This document shows positions 1 to 11,415 of a DNA stretch of 64,000 nt, in pieces. Numbering within the stretch: position 1 is the first letter of the stretch; each line of letters opens with the position of its first letter. Source of the stretch: Schizochytrium sp. TIO01 (Eukaryota; Sar; Bigyra; Thraustochytrida; Thraustochytriidae); NCBI GenBank assembly GCA_004764695.1, contig SMSO01000034.1, positions 3,170,501-3,234,500 of the forward strand, written 5' to 3'. The notes below the pieces were generated by a model. The model was not told the DNA's origin and searched no databases. It saw only the letters and a list, made by a program, of their open reading frames with translations. A program made the position numbers and the translations under genes.

Positions 1-1156
1 GCTCATCTCTCCTTTCGAAAATTATGAGGTGGTACGGAGGTTTTCATTTCATTTGAGGGATAATAAACCAAATTAAGGTTTTGGTCATTCTTTTAGTTTT
101 CTCAGATACTACACAAATAAATGGCAGCAGACTGCTATGATTTCTTCCAGCAGACTGCTGACTTTTTGTTCCAGCACTTCCAGATCGCTTATCTACCTAC
201 CACCTTTTGATAGTCCAGATTCTTCGGAAACTGCTAATCTCCAGTTTCCCAACCATCACGAAGGTGAAACAAGATTCGTGGTTGGGCCAAGCACAGCTGC
301 TATAAATATATGCTTACAGGCAGAAGCTGGCATCTGAAGCATTTCCAGCTCCAGCTTCATAGGTAGACTTCCTTCGTGCTTGACCACCCCAGATCTCCTT
401 CTGTTGTAACAGCCTAAACGACTTTCGTCATTGAGCTCGGAGCTTTAAGTTTTGCATTTTACGATGCGATATCTAGGAATGCAGCGAGGGCTGGTGAGCT
501 GGCCACCAGCCAGAAAGATGAAGATACATGCCCACTCATTCAAGTAATTGATCCATTTGGGTTCAGGACGAGAACTCCTGCTTATTCGGCATTCGTCAGA
601 TTTTAGAGACCTGCGAGCAGAGCACTAATTTTTTACACCTTTTTCCTAATTTTTCGCTATTCCAAACTATAGGATGACGTGCACACACCCTCGCTCTTCT
701 GAGGTGTGATTATCCGATTCAACATCGTCAGCATTCCAGTCGATTGATCAATGGCCATAGATATTATTGATTGATTATAGCTTTACAACGAGAAAAAGCA
801 TAGATGGAAACGAGCTGAAGCGAAGAATACCTACCTTTTGTTTTGGTTACATTGGTTGATTGATTGATTGATTCTATTATCATTTGGCCCACCTATAATT
901 TTAATTAGTTTTATTGTCGGCACGTGCACCGAAAACTCTAATTTCACGCGATCAGTCAATCATCGATCAGTCGCATCAACTCCAGCTTTGGAATCGCAGA
1001 CTCTGCTGCGGTCGCTGCCGCGGGTAGACCCGGTACCTTTCGTGCAAACCCTTTAAAGGATCAAGCTGTGAGCTAGGAGGGGAAACAGACTGTGCGATAG
1101 CTTGAGCCTGAAAAAGTAGAACTCCTGAGGGGAGGGGGGCCGGCGGTGAGGGCGCC
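1..1156. other. Intergenic, no supported gene
   Basis: No reading frame here has protein-like composition; the two short open frames (about 60 codons) have no recognisable motif. A GATT tetranucleotide run lies at about 855-874, and the last 200 bases before the receptor gene are GC-rich and probably hold its promoter and leader. No TATA box or RNA gene is evident. Confidence 0.6.
855..874. repeat. (GATT)n microsatellite
   Basis: Four to five tandem GATT units are seen directly. The same tetranucleotide recurs in two other intergenic regions of the window, near 46085 and 53735. Confidence 0.9.
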
Positions 1157-2641
1157 ATGACTACACAGGCCAACAGCGTCTGCCCCGACCCCGACCCTGA
1201 CTTGAACACGGGCAATCGTGGAGTAGGCTTGGCGATCTTTGTGATCGGCGTGGTGTACTTTGCAGCAGGTATTGCGTGGTGGATTTCAAGAAAGTCTCAC
1301 CCCCTGCTTCGCAAACGCAACTTTGGGCTCATCGTGCTCACTGCGGTGGGCTATATAATATGCCTTATATGGGGCGAACTCTTTCTGTACTATGGATCTG
1401 ATGATGTTCCGTGCGATGCATTCCTCTGGTTTTCCATGCTTCTCGTGCCCTGGGGAATGGGTCCTGTAGTTGCAAGGCTATACGCATTTAAAAATCACGC
1501 AAGTTTTGCAAACCTACTCCAAGAAGAGTTAGTTGGCGAGGATCTTGGGGGTCAAGAGAACATGTTTCTGCGCCCAAGTCTGGGAGCTCTCATCTGCGCT
1601 TTTCTTTCACCTTATCGATTCTTTAATAACACCAAAGAGCCACAAGTCGGCATTGATCTGAGTTCTGATAAAGAAGGGAATGTCTTTGAACGACAAGACT
1701 CCAAACTTGACCGTGTTGTACATGTATCTGACATCTCCACGCTACAACAAATTCGCGCCGCCTACTTTGCACAGTCGGATGCTATGGGCGTGATTGTCGT
1801 ATGTATATTAAGCATTCCTGGCATTTTCATCGCTACCACCTGGTCTGGAGCCCGTGAAGGTCCTTATGGTATGCACTGCTATGGCTGCGACGTACGCGAT
1901 GAAATTCTATACCCAGTCTTGCTCCAGGCCATTATTGTGGCAGCCATTGGCTTAATTGCACTTTTCATGCTAAGAAACGCGCCTGATCCATTGAGCTTGC
2001 TGAGGGAGCTCCGTTTTTCGTGGTTCTGCGTTTGTGTTTTTGGTGCCTCTCTTGCTCTTAGCTACATGGATCCCGGAGATCTGCGCTCCTCCGGCAAGTT
2101 TGATTGGGTTCACGTCGGCTCAATTGCGTTACTAATTTCCTTCACTGTGCAATGTCCTCTTCAAGTTCTTCGTACGTTTTCGGTCCGAAAAGGCTCCGTG
2201 AGTCTTGCTGATATCGACCAAGACCCAGATTTAAAGAAGGACTTCGAAATCTTCGTGGAAGGGGCATTTTTTCCAGAAACTGTTGCATTTCTTGAGGCTA
2301 CAGCAAAATATAAGTCTGCGCACGAGCGTGCGGCGGGCCGCGAGGCCCTACAACGCGCAAAACTCATTTATCAAGTTTTCCTTTCAAGAGAGTCTCTTAT
2401 AAGTCTCCATTTCGACAAGGAAAAGGTAGCCAAGGTTGAGAAGGCCCTAAACGGTGCTCGGGGAACACGAGACAACTTGTTTGATGAATTATTGGACGAT
2501 CTTGAAAATAACATTTTCAGCCGTGCTCTATTGCCTCTCTTCAAACCAAAGACACGCAATATGCCCTCTGGAGAGCGTATTGTAAGTCCTCACGAGGACT
2601 CCAGAGGGGATCGCATATGGGGACCTTCTCAGCAATCTTGA
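1157..2641 (+). CDS. Seven-transmembrane receptor with C-terminal RGS domain
   Basis: A 494-residue membrane protein. Hydrophobic segments lie at about residues 25-45, 57-78, 87-108, 212-230, 250-270, 286-304 and 318-338, so seven spans, with a roughly 100-residue loop between spans 3 and 4. The C-terminal part, about 357-465, reads as an RGS fold: a start like DLKKDFEIFVEGAFFPE, then AKLIYQVFLS, and finally LFDELLDDLENNIFSRALLPLF, which follow the helix pattern of the family. RGS domains speed GTP hydrolysis by G-alpha subunits; a 7TM-RGS fusion is the architecture of plant AtRGS1 and is found in several protists and fungi. Inferred role: plasma-membrane sensor that tonically shuts off a G protein. 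The start is the first ATG, in good context (gccATGa). No intron is needed. The ligand cannot be told from sequence. Confidence 0.82.
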   Translation: MTTQANSVCPDPDPDLNTGNRGVGLAIFVIGVVYFAAGIAWWISRKSHPLLRKRNFGLIVLTAVGYIICLIWGELFLYYGSDDVPCDAFLWFSMLLVPWGMGPVVARLYAFKNHASFANLLQEELVGEDLGGQENMFLRPSLGALICAFLSPYRFFNNTKEPQVGIDLSSDKEGNVFERQDSKLDRVVHVSDISTLQQIRAAYFAQSDAMGVIVVCILSIPGIFIATTWSGAREGPYGMHCYGCDVRDEILYPVLLQAIIVAAIGLIALFMLRNAPDPLSLLRELRFSWFCVCVFGASLALSYMDPGDLRSSGKFDWVHVGSIALLISFTVQCPLQVLRTFSVRKGSVSLADIDQDPDLKKDFEIFVEGAFFPETVAFLEATAKYKSAHERAAGREALQRAKLIYQVFLSRESLISLHFDKEKVAKVEKALNGARGTRDNLFDELLDDLENNIFSRALLPLFKPKTRNMPSGERIVSPHEDSRGDRIWGPSQQS

Positions 2642-3786
2642 AAACATAGGGCCAGCAGTTTTGTCTTTCACTTTCTCCCATTTTCATATTATCCATTGCA
2701 CAGCCAAAACCGATTTGAAAACCATGAATAATTCAAGGACTTTGTATTCACTCACAACACCATGTCAAATTAAAATCATAACTGTGAAGTTTTCAAGCTA
2801 TCTTATTGTTGTGAGTAACAAATAATACAGAACTTGTGTCAAAAGTTGGTTGCCATAAATAAAAAACCAAGAGTCCATGCTCCCACATCAATCAAATTCA
2901 GGCTTAACATAAACTTAATACTATAAAATCTTCCTTCAAATTCCTTTCTTAAATGCTTCATGTTCAACATACCTCGGCAGATTAATACAGTCTCCAATGG
3001 AGCTATCTGGGCATGCTAGTTTTCATCAGAAAAATAAATGCAAGCACGAAATAGTTGCTGTTCTTAAACAGGACGGCTAAAAAACTTTCTTTGATTAATA
3101 AAACTGGGCATCTAATAAATATGCTTTTACAGAGACACACAGATGTCAAGTGCAGTCGCTACAACTTGAACTCGACAGGCTTTCGTTCGGTTCTCGCAGT
3201 AGAGAAGTGCAAACTTCTAGCTATATTCGCTGGAAACCCACAGAGGAGATAAGACGAAGGCGGAAAAGTGGGTACAACCACACAAACGTATATAATACAC
3301 CCACATTCAAATAGGCAGGGTTAAGTATCAAAAGTGTTATACGGCCAGCACGTGCACAAGTAATCAAAGTTCTATGAAGAACCTCTCCCCTGCCTTGGGC
3401 GGACTTGCCAAAAGCCAAAACCCTTTGCTGCCACCCCGGACTCTCGTCCTCTTGGTTTGGGGAGCCCTGGTCTGTGCCACTCCAAGGCGAGCTGTTTCCT
3501 TGTGGCAGTCTCGTTGGATTGCACACAACGCTATTGTTTTTGTTTTTTTCTAAGAGGTTCATACATAGCCACAAGAGAAGGGTGCCTAGCTCAAGACGTA
3601 TCAGTCACGACGAGGAGAAAAGAGACATCGCTGCTGGCACTTTCCAGTCAAAACTCGATCATTGTTGGCTTCAGACCGAGGCGAACCAGCAACCAAATAT
3701 AAACTTACACAAGCAAGTGCGTGTAGAAAACAGAAAATATTGCAACAGAAACCGATCGTTGGTGGGCTGCCCAAGCGTAAATTGCC
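2642..3786. other. Intergenic, no supported gene
   Basis: About 1.1 kb, AT-rich in the first half (the 3' region of the receptor gene). Open frames on both strands are short, overlap each other and lack motifs. Nothing else is recognised; the last few hundred bases presumably hold the promoter of the C2-domain gene. Confidence 0.55.
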
Positions 3787-6051
3787 ATGTTACACGCACT
3801 CGGAGACTGGTGGTCATCATCAGGCTCATCACAACGTAGTCGTGGCTCGCTACGGAGACGCAGTAAGCGACGCAGTAAACGTGAGAGCTTAGCACAACAG
3901 TTTGTTCCCGGTGTAAGAATCAAATTGGATCGTGCAGAGTATCTCAGTCCTGCAGATAACAATGGACTCGCGGACCCATACGTGCTGTTTCGCATTGGCA
4001 AGCTCAGCAAACACAAGACTTCAGTCGTCAAGAAAACATTGGAGCCAACATGGCTCGAGGAGTTTTTTCTCCCTTGTCCTGAGTTCACCTCGGTTCCTCT
4101 GGACATTGAGGTCCGTGACAAAGACTCGATTTCATCCGATGTGCTGGGCAAAGCTACAATAGATATTTCGATGCTTGCCATGGGCGATGATCCTGAAGAG
4201 TTGCAAGTGGATCTCTCAAACGACGGCAAGCCTTCTGGGCAATTATACATGAGCATTGTGCGGGATGAAGAGCATATAGACTTTGTTCGCGACAAAGAAA
4301 AAGTTCGCCAATGGGCAATTCCGAAAGGCGAACGTATGGTTGTGGTGGAACTAATTGAGGCCCGTGAACTCCTTGCCGGGGACACAAATGGTTTGAGTGA
4401 CCCATACTGTATCCTTCGTCTCAATAAGATCAAACATACCAGTCGCTATATCAAACGAACGCTGACTCCCAAATGGCGTCAGCGCTTTGAGTTTCCTTTA
4501 CAGGAAGGCGAGGACCCTACATTGTATATCAAAGTCATGGATCGTGACTTTCTTCGTCGTGATGACTTTTTGGGCTCCTTTGAGGTGAATTTGGATGATC
4601 TTCAACCGAAAATCGTGAACGATCGCTGGTTCGATGTGTATCATGAGGGAGATGCAGCTGGCCATGTCCATATGCTTGTAACTGTCATTGACCTCGACTC
4701 GCTCGAGTTGACTCGCGAGCAACGTGAAGAAATGGTTGGCAGCGTGCGAGTACATTGTGTCAAAGCACGAAACCTTCGTAGCGCTGATATGAATGGTCGC
4801 TCCGACCCTTACGTCGAGTTAAGTTTGGGAAATGCTCGGTTGCGAACACCTGTCATACACAAGAACTTAAATCCTGTTTGGGATACAGTTCTTGAACTAC
4901 CCGCCAAAGACATTTTTGCCAGCCTTCATGTTGATGTTTGGGATGAGGATCGTGGATCGAGACCGGACCATTTAGGCTCAGTCTTAATCCCGCTGTTGGA
5001 TATTCACAATGGTCAAACGGAATGGTTTGCGCTGAAAACTCCAGACCTACTACGGAAAGGTCAGGGTGAGATACAGCTCGCAATGCAGCTTGAGTATAAG
5101 ATACCACATGCTTATTTGGGAATCATCAGACGCAAAGATGTAAATCTTATGGAGAAACGACCTCCTTTTAGTGTTCGCCGTCTTCGAAATGCAATCAATC
5201 GTCTCAATGCAAACGTGATGCCTCTAGTTGATGGCGTTCAATTCTTGATCAATATTTTTTTCTGGAAATATGGTCCAATTCCAAGTCTTATCGGGGTGGT
5301 CGTTTGGTGTATTGTGTGCACGTACTTTCGCCCCTTCATGGCTCCAGGCGGAATTGCCCTCTTGATCCTCGCTCAGCTCTTTGTTAATTACCAGGGTTCT
5401 GAGGTCATCGTAGACGAGCGTGGTCTAGTTCTCACGCGCTTCGATGACCGTGGGTTTGCTACATCACATAAGACAGATCGCTTGATTATGAACAATTTCG
5501 ACAATGTTGACCTGGATGATAATCTTGAAGACGGCGACCTAGGCTCAGATCTCGATTCCCTTGCTGGGTCAGACGATGAAGGTGAAAATGCAATAGCAGG
5601 ATCAGCTCCCAAATCACACGCCAAAGTTAAAAAGCCAGGTAGAAAGGGAGTTTTGGCGCAGGTACACATGCTCACAAGTATTGCGCGTGAAGTACAAGGC
5701 TATTTAGATTTCACCGCATCTTTGCTGGAACGCATCAAGAATCTGTTTAACTGGTCCGTTCCCTTAGCGACTGAAATCGTTTTCTTCTTCTTTGCAATTC
5801 TCTCTGTCTTAATTTACTTCGTGGCTTGGAACAAGCTTCTCATGTACTGGGGACTTTGGAAATTTACCAAGAACGCCTACCTTAAATACATTCGTCCACG
5901 CTCCAAGTTTCACATCCCCATTATAGAGGGTATTGAGCTTCTCAAACGAATTCCTACAGATCTTGAAAAGGTCATGCGGCGTCGCATTATTACAGAAGAC
6001 ATGACCCTAAAACGCTCTCATCGTCTGCTTGCTGGCTTTGGGCGTGCGTAG
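3787..6051 (+). CDS. Multiple C2-domain and transmembrane protein (MCTP-like)
   Basis: A 754-residue protein. A basic Ser/Arg-rich N-terminus (about 1-35) is followed by three C2 domains at about 39-140, 180-285 and 317-425. Each keeps the Ca2+-loop-1 signature (NNGLADPY, TNGLSDPY, MNGRSDPY) and the second loop (RDKDSISSD, MDRDFLRRDD, WDEDRGSRPD), so all three could bind Ca2+ and acidic lipid. Hydrophobic spans follow at about 496-530 (a hairpin) and 658-681, separated by an acidic stretch near 571-604. C2-C2-C2-TM is the MCTP layout; in plants and animals these proteins sit at ER-membrane contacts or endomembranes. It is shorter than plant MCTPs (about 1000 residues). The tail after the last span, with a RIPTDLEKV motif, resembles the family C-terminus only loosely. 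The start is the first ATG (gccATGt). Family call is firm, cellular role is inferred. Confidence 0.85.
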   Translation: MLHALGDWWSSSGSSQRSRGSLRRRSKRRSKRESLAQQFVPGVRIKLDRAEYLSPADNNGLADPYVLFRIGKLSKHKTSVVKKTLEPTWLEEFFLPCPEFTSVPLDIEVRDKDSISSDVLGKATIDISMLAMGDDPEELQVDLSNDGKPSGQLYMSIVRDEEHIDFVRDKEKVRQWAIPKGERMVVVELIEARELLAGDTNGLSDPYCILRLNKIKHTSRYIKRTLTPKWRQRFEFPLQEGEDPTLYIKVMDRDFLRRDDFLGSFEVNLDDLQPKIVNDRWFDVYHEGDAAGHVHMLVTVIDLDSLELTREQREEMVGSVRVHCVKARNLRSADMNGRSDPYVELSLGNARLRTPVIHKNLNPVWDTVLELPAKDIFASLHVDVWDEDRGSRPDHLGSVLIPLLDIHNGQTEWFALKTPDLLRKGQGEIQLAMQLEYKIPHAYLGIIRRKDVNLMEKRPPFSVRRLRNAINRLNANVMPLVDGVQFLINIFFWKYGPIPSLIGVVVWCIVCTYFRPFMAPGGIALLILAQLFVNYQGSEVIVDERGLVLTRFDDRGFATSHKTDRLIMNNFDNVDLDDNLEDGDLGSDLDSLAGSDDEGENAIAGSAPKSHAKVKKPGRKGVLAQVHMLTSIAREVQGYLDFTASLLERIKNLFNWSVPLATEIVFFFFAILSVLIYFVAWNKLLMYWGLWKFTKNAYLKYIRPRSKFHIPIIEGIELLKRIPTDLEKVMRRRIITEDMTLKRSHRLLAGFGRA

Positions 6052-8199
6052 TCCTTGTCTACATATTTTATATATAATTTCACGGCATGATGCTGTACTA
6101 CTACTACCACTATTTTTTGATTTAGCTCTTCGACCTTGGTTGAAAGGAACCTTGCCCTGTATCCGCTGATGCGCTACCTCTAGATCTTGCGAGCAATCTT
6201 GTGTGTTCTTCATTCTGCGCCGTTCCTGTGCAAGAACTCCGGCACATTGAACCTCCGCTAGCTTCTAAAGTTTTCAGAGTGCAAGCGTATCTTTATGGAG
6301 CTGCCCACATGTTTTTGCTTACTCTTTTTTGGAGCATAATCTACGCACGAGAGTTTTCCAGCGTGAAGGTGAGTTTCTGTCATGACCCGTTTCACTTTTA
6401 TTTTATTTTTATGGTTGGTAATCGAGCCCATGCTTTTGTAAAAAACAATCAAAACAAAAAACATGTCACAGATGCAATTTTTTAAATAAAATGCCAAATG
6501 TGCAGAACGCGTCCGCCTCTGCGAAAGCTCTCGGACCTTCGGCTGTCGTCCATATACTGTGTCTTTCGTCTAATCTAGCACTACAACAAATACTGCATCT
6601 TGGAATCGATTCTGACGTCCCAACTCGAAGTTCTGCACTCTCACAGCCCTTGGAAACACCGCATGCACCGGCAGAACAGACAGAAACACCACGATCACAT
6701 CTGCCTGCCTGCCCGCCTGCCTGCATACGTGTGATGACTCCGCGCGAACTCGAAGATCGCAAGCTCCACGCCGTACACGTGTGTGCCCTTGTAAACGTGT
6801 GAGGGTGTGTGCAGCAAGCCAGCGACTCGACTCGGCAACTCTCAAGCTCAGCGACACCGTGACAGTGGCCCACCCGCCAAAACCCAGACCCAGAGCAGCA
6901 GCAGCACCTGCACGTGTGTGCACTCGCCCTTCCTTCCAAGCTTCGGCAAGTTTTCGACGACTCTCAAGACTTCTCCGTCGCCGTCTCGTGTAGCTCCACG
7001 TCGAAGGCCAAGTGCCGAGTAGCGCCACCTTCATCTATTCCCATAACCAAGCGCATTACATTAAGGAGAACTGCTTGGGCTCTCGCAGCGAGCGAACTTG
7101 AGGTTTCAGGGGCGCCTCGAGACCCCTCGGCAGGCAAGCCGGACGCTGGCAGCCGGAGAGTTCGTGGCGATCACTCCAGCTCGTGGAGTCGAAGCCTTGA
7201 ATGAATAAAACTTGAACGAAGAGCACCCATCGTAGCTGGATTTTGGGAGGAGATCAGATCACCGTTACTCGTCATTCGTTCGTCACTTACGAGACCATGA
7301 ATGGACGACACAAACAGACAAAGGGAGAAAGAAATAAAGAAACCTTGGAGGGAGCGATTGCTAGCGCCGGCCTCCAAGCTGAGCAACCTGCTTCGCGATA
7401 AGATTTGGCACCCAGCCGCTGCTGTTGCGCAGCAACTCAGAAGAGAAGACTCGCAAGCGGCTGAGAATCATAACATAATACATAATTCTGCACGCGCTGA
7501 CGCCTTCCTCCGCGAAGATTTTGGACTCCTTTCTTTCTGCCTCTCTGTTGTTACTTTCGCAGGTCGCATGCAGGCGCAACGCCTGCAGGTCTTGCCGCTC
7601 GCTCGCCCCAAGACCGCAGCTGCGACGAGAGCAGGCAGAGGCTTGCAAATGACAGCGATGAACATTTGATTGTTTATGTGGACGGAGACGAAGTCGCTCC
7701 GGAGCATGATTTGGCGGGTCCCTGGCACGTGGACAATGCGCGTGGGGGCACTAGTAGAGCTATAGTTTGGCGCATTACGTTTGCCCCATTCGAAGGCTCG
7801 AAAGACCGCGCGTGAAAGAGAGTTTTTATATGGTAAGAAAAATTGTAATGTTACTTTTTAAAATGATTTTTTTAAATTAAAAAAAAATTAAATATAACAA
7901 AAGGCATAACGAGGATTCAAAAGAAACCAAGAAGAGAAAAGGAATTGGAAGAAGAAAAGGGAAAACAAAACTAGAATACAACAACAGCGATTTACAGCAA
8001 CAGCCAAGTTTGAAGGATCTAGAACATCAACAAACCAGCAAGCGATCTCTCGAGGGTTGAAGAGAGGTCGAGTCGAGCAGACTGCGAAGCCCTGGCCATA
8101 TCGGCGGCGACAACGACCAAAGACGAGAGGGATCTCTCTCTTTCGCTGGTGTCTGAGCTAACTTCTTGGGAGAAGGGTTTAGGGGCATACAAACAAAAC
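6052..8199. other. Intergenic, no supported gene
   Basis: About 2.1 kb with GC-rich and low-complexity patches. Several open frames of 60-150 codons exist on both strands between 6200 and 7700, but they overlap one another, are rich in Arg/Ser/Cys and show no domain. The 7850-7960 stretch is A-rich. I see no RNA gene. The region just before 8200 has an in-frame stop at 8020 that bounds the LRR gene's first exon. Confidence 0.5.
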
Positions 8200-9587
8200 A
8201 TGACGGTGGCCTGCCCTGGTGTTGAGCCGGCGATTGACAACATTCGCGCGGGCTCAGAAAACTTGCTGTAAGTCATCAATTGCCTGTGTAGGTCATAGGG
8301 GCCTGTCATCGATGCGAGTACTAACATCATTCGCAACCATTTGCTGCGTTTGGATTTTCAGTATTTATAACACCAAGTTTTCCGTAGAGGATGTTGAAGC
8401 ACTTGCTCAGGAAATCATTGAAGCAGACACCTTAAAAAGCTTCACGTGAGTACATTTTCGACATTCTATGACATCATGAGGATAAATCACAGGGAACTAA
8501 CCCTGGATTCTTTTGAGTTGCGTACGTTCTATTCACAGGCTCGTGGAGGGAAGTATCCCAGATGAAGCCCTCGAAATCCTTGGAGAAGCTTTTGGACAAA
8601 ATCAAACCTTAGAAAGCATCGAGTAAGTTTAGAAAGAACACAGAATAAAGTTTCGTGAACGCTTGGATTTCTGACTCGTGATTACTCTGGAGGTTACAGA
8701 TTGGAATGCGGAATGTCAGACGACGGAGCACACGCTTTTGCTCCTGGTCTATCGCAAAGTACGACCATTAAGTCAGTGCGGTAAGTATACGTTTGAACCA
8801 CAACGAGAAATCTCAAAACCCTAACCTTGGTTTTGCTTGGATTGGTGTCAGACTTTGGAAAAATAAAATCAGTGCCGAAGGCACAAGCGCGCTTGCAAGT
8901 GCATTGCGAGAGAATGAGATCCTGAACACTCTTGAGTAAGTTTTATTTGTATGTGCATATGGTGCTGCGTTGGAGACACGTTTTCTGACTGTCATTTTTA
9001 TTTATTTTAATAGTCTCTCGTGTAATAACATAGGCGATGAAGGCATTTGCGTCTTGGCCGAAGCTTTTGCCGAAAATCAAAGCTTGACTTACCTAAATAT
9101 TGGGCGAAACAATTTTGGCGATTTGGGCGCCCAGGCTTTGGCTGAAAAGCTCGAAATTAATCCAGTTATGGTAAAGCTTGATATGTATGGTAATGATATT
9201 GGAGATGAGGGTGTTATGGCTCTGGCAAACACTCTTCGAGTTTGTCCAATGACGAAACTTGATTTGGCAAACAATAGCTTCAGCGATGAAGCCGTGAAGG
9301 CCCTCGCCGAGGTGATTGAAGGCCATGAAACATTATCCCATTTGGACTTATCGGAGAACTCAATTGGTGACGAAGGCGTCGAAGCGCTTGCAATGGCACT
9401 CGAAAATAATGTCTCTCTTCGAATTCTCAATCTAAGGTGCAACAAAGTTGGCAATGACGGAGCAAGGGCAATGGTGAACGCGCTGACCAAAAATGCTTCA
9501 CTGACAAGCATCAATCTGCATGCCAATGAAATTGAAGATAGAATACTGTTGGAACAAATTCGTGAATTCCTCCGTCGCAATATTTAG
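8200..9587 (+). CDS. Leucine-rich repeat protein, ribonuclease-inhibitor type (six exons)
   Basis: Exons: 8200-8267, 8362-8445, 8539-8622, 8700-8780, 8852-8935 and 9014-9587. Joined they give 975 bases, 324 residues plus stop. Every intron (71-94 bases) begins GTAAGT or GTGAGT, ends AG, and is phase 2. Exons 2, 3 and 5 are exactly 84 bases and exon 4 is 81, so each encodes one LRR unit of 27-28 residues; the last exon carries about seven more units without introns. The units follow the RI-type consensus, for example LDLSENSIGDEGVEALAMAL. Such repeats form a curved protein-binding surface, as in NLR receptors and RanGAP. No kinase, NB-ARC, signal peptide or TM segment is joined to it, so partner and role are unknown. 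The start is the only ATG after the in-frame stop at 8020. Confidence 0.88.
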
Positions 9588-10140
9588 TTGAGCTTTGCAT
9601 ATGCCTATAGCCGCCTTTGTAAACCAGGATTCCGTTATGCCATACTACTTCTTTAAAAATCTGGTTTGTTAGGCCGTATTGAACAAAATCTACTAAACAT
9701 AATTTTAAAACAGCAAAGATTCCTGTCTCTATATTGCATTTTATCGAGCTGCGACACCCACACTTGCCAAGCTACATGGTTCGAGCGCAATGTCATGACA
9801 TATTCTACTACATTTAAACTTGATACCTAGAAGTTATGTTTCTAGGTTGTAAAAATGAGCAGGTATTTTTCAATCAATTCTCAAGGGGTTATTTTTTTAA
9901 TATTTTTTTAATGAAATTCTGAGCAATTTTGCTTTTTTTAAATCTTCAAAAGCATGTTAGCAGATTCCTTCTTTACGATTCAAGGAAAGCGAAAGTCCAA
10001 ACCCAAATCGCTACGAGACGATCAGATAGTTAGGAACGCAGGGAGCACGGGGTAACAGACCTTCAGGTAAAGCACGCTCTGCGTGTTTGGAGGAGAACAG
10101 GGATCAAGGCAATATAGTTCGTTGTTTGTTAGCCACTGCG
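9588..10140. other. Intergenic with a small hairpin
   Basis: AT-rich spacer between the LRR and MIT-like genes. It contains a perfect 8-bp inverted repeat (ACCTAGAA / TTCTAGGT) with a 7-base loop at 9825-9847. That could form a hairpin in RNA or DNA, but nothing shows a function. T-rich runs follow at about 9890-9940. No coding potential seen. Confidence 0.5.
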
Positions 10141-11170
10141 ATGAGTGAGGTAATTGACAAGGCCATCGAGCGTGCTAGCCGTGCTCAACAACTTGCAGAC
10201 GAGGCACAGTGGCAAGAAGCTTCAGAGCTATATGCTAGAGCTGCTCAGGACTTAAGGACGCTCCTGAGGTCCAATAAGATAAAAGATGACCGCAGTCGCG
10301 CTTTTTTGGGTTCACAATGCGATGATTTCCAGCGTCAGGCAGATATCACTGGCAAAAAAGCACAGGCAAAACGCGAACGGGACCTCATTGCGCGAGCTCG
10401 CCAGCTTCGTGGGCTTCAGGCAAAACCAAAGTCTGATGCAGAGCTGAATCGTGAGACCAATGACTTGCGATCTCGTTTTGCTAAATTGCAGGGGCCCAGC
10501 AAACCTGCTGCGTCCCTTGATGAGCTACAGGCTCGCCTGGAAGCGCTTGGACCTTCACAATTTCCTGATAAAGCAAGCGGGAGTTCTCAGACAGCATCTG
10601 AAGAAAGTGAAGATCCTCGAGTGAAAGAAGCTCTCGAGCGTGCACGTGCTGAGGATAGATCAGGGTATGGAATCTCGGGCGACATGCCAGCGGACATCGA
10701 CCCAGATCTAGGTATGCTTTTGCACGAGCTCGACAGCAATGAAAATGTTACTGACGAAGCGCTGCAGGCCCTTCTCGGGGCTGTCGGTGTGTCAAGTATT
10801 GCAACAACGTCCGCAGAGGCAGATATAGGCATGCCACTAAACTCTTCCAAAACGAAGACATCGTCTTCATCGCGCAGAGTTGAGGATGATGAGGTTGAAG
10901 CACTCATTCCGCCAAGCACGCGATTTTGCTCGTTTTGGAGGCGGCGTTGAAGAAAGTTCACAAACTCTGGATCAAGAGAAGGATCACAAATCCCGCAACA
11001 AGAAGAAGCATGGTCACGATAGCGAGGATGATGAAAGCTACACTGAGAGTAGTAGCGAAAGCGATGACAGCGATGAGTCTGATGATGACGACGCAGCTCG
11101 AAAGGGGAAGAAGTCCAAGAAGAAGAGCAAGTCTCAAGAAAAGAGCGGTCGGCGCTGGGGCCTCTTTTGA
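10141..11170 (+). CDS. MIT-like helical protein with acidic/basic tail; one-base frame break
   Basis: Starting at ATG 10141, the first about 75 residues (IERASRAQQLADEAQWQEA and on through ELYARAAQDL) look like a MIT three-helix domain, which in other proteins binds ESCRT-III tails. A central coiled, Glu/Gln-rich region follows, then a tail of acidic Ser/Asp blocks and Lys-rich blocks ending GRRWGLF. The frame open from 10141 ends at 10950, but the frame one base over runs on from about 10905 to the stop at 11170. Removing one C of the CC at 10909-10910 joins them into 342 residues with a smooth junction (EALI to RQARDFARFGGG). No GT-AG intron explains it. The break is either a sequence error or a real one-base insertion; if real, the protein loses its charged tail. 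MIT assignment is by pattern only. Confidence 0.62.
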
Positions 11171-11415
11171 AATTTGCATGATATTACATAGACCTTGTCA
11201 ATCCCCCTTTTATGGATTAGACGGGGGGAATTTCTATGCATCATCATGAACAAAAGTTCGTTGTATTTGAAGACCTATATGTAAAAAGATTACGATTATC
11301 TCTATGTATGTGTGTATGTATCGCTTTAATTTTTTCTTCTTAGCTTTTAATTTTAAAAACATATCAACGCTATTATCGAGGTGCTTTATCCATGAGACCA
11401 TCGCATTCATTAACA

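Noticed and set aside
10087-10140. Upstream extension of the MIT-like gene
   Set aside because: The frame is open but begins at a TTG; the first ATG at 10141 begins right at the helical domain.
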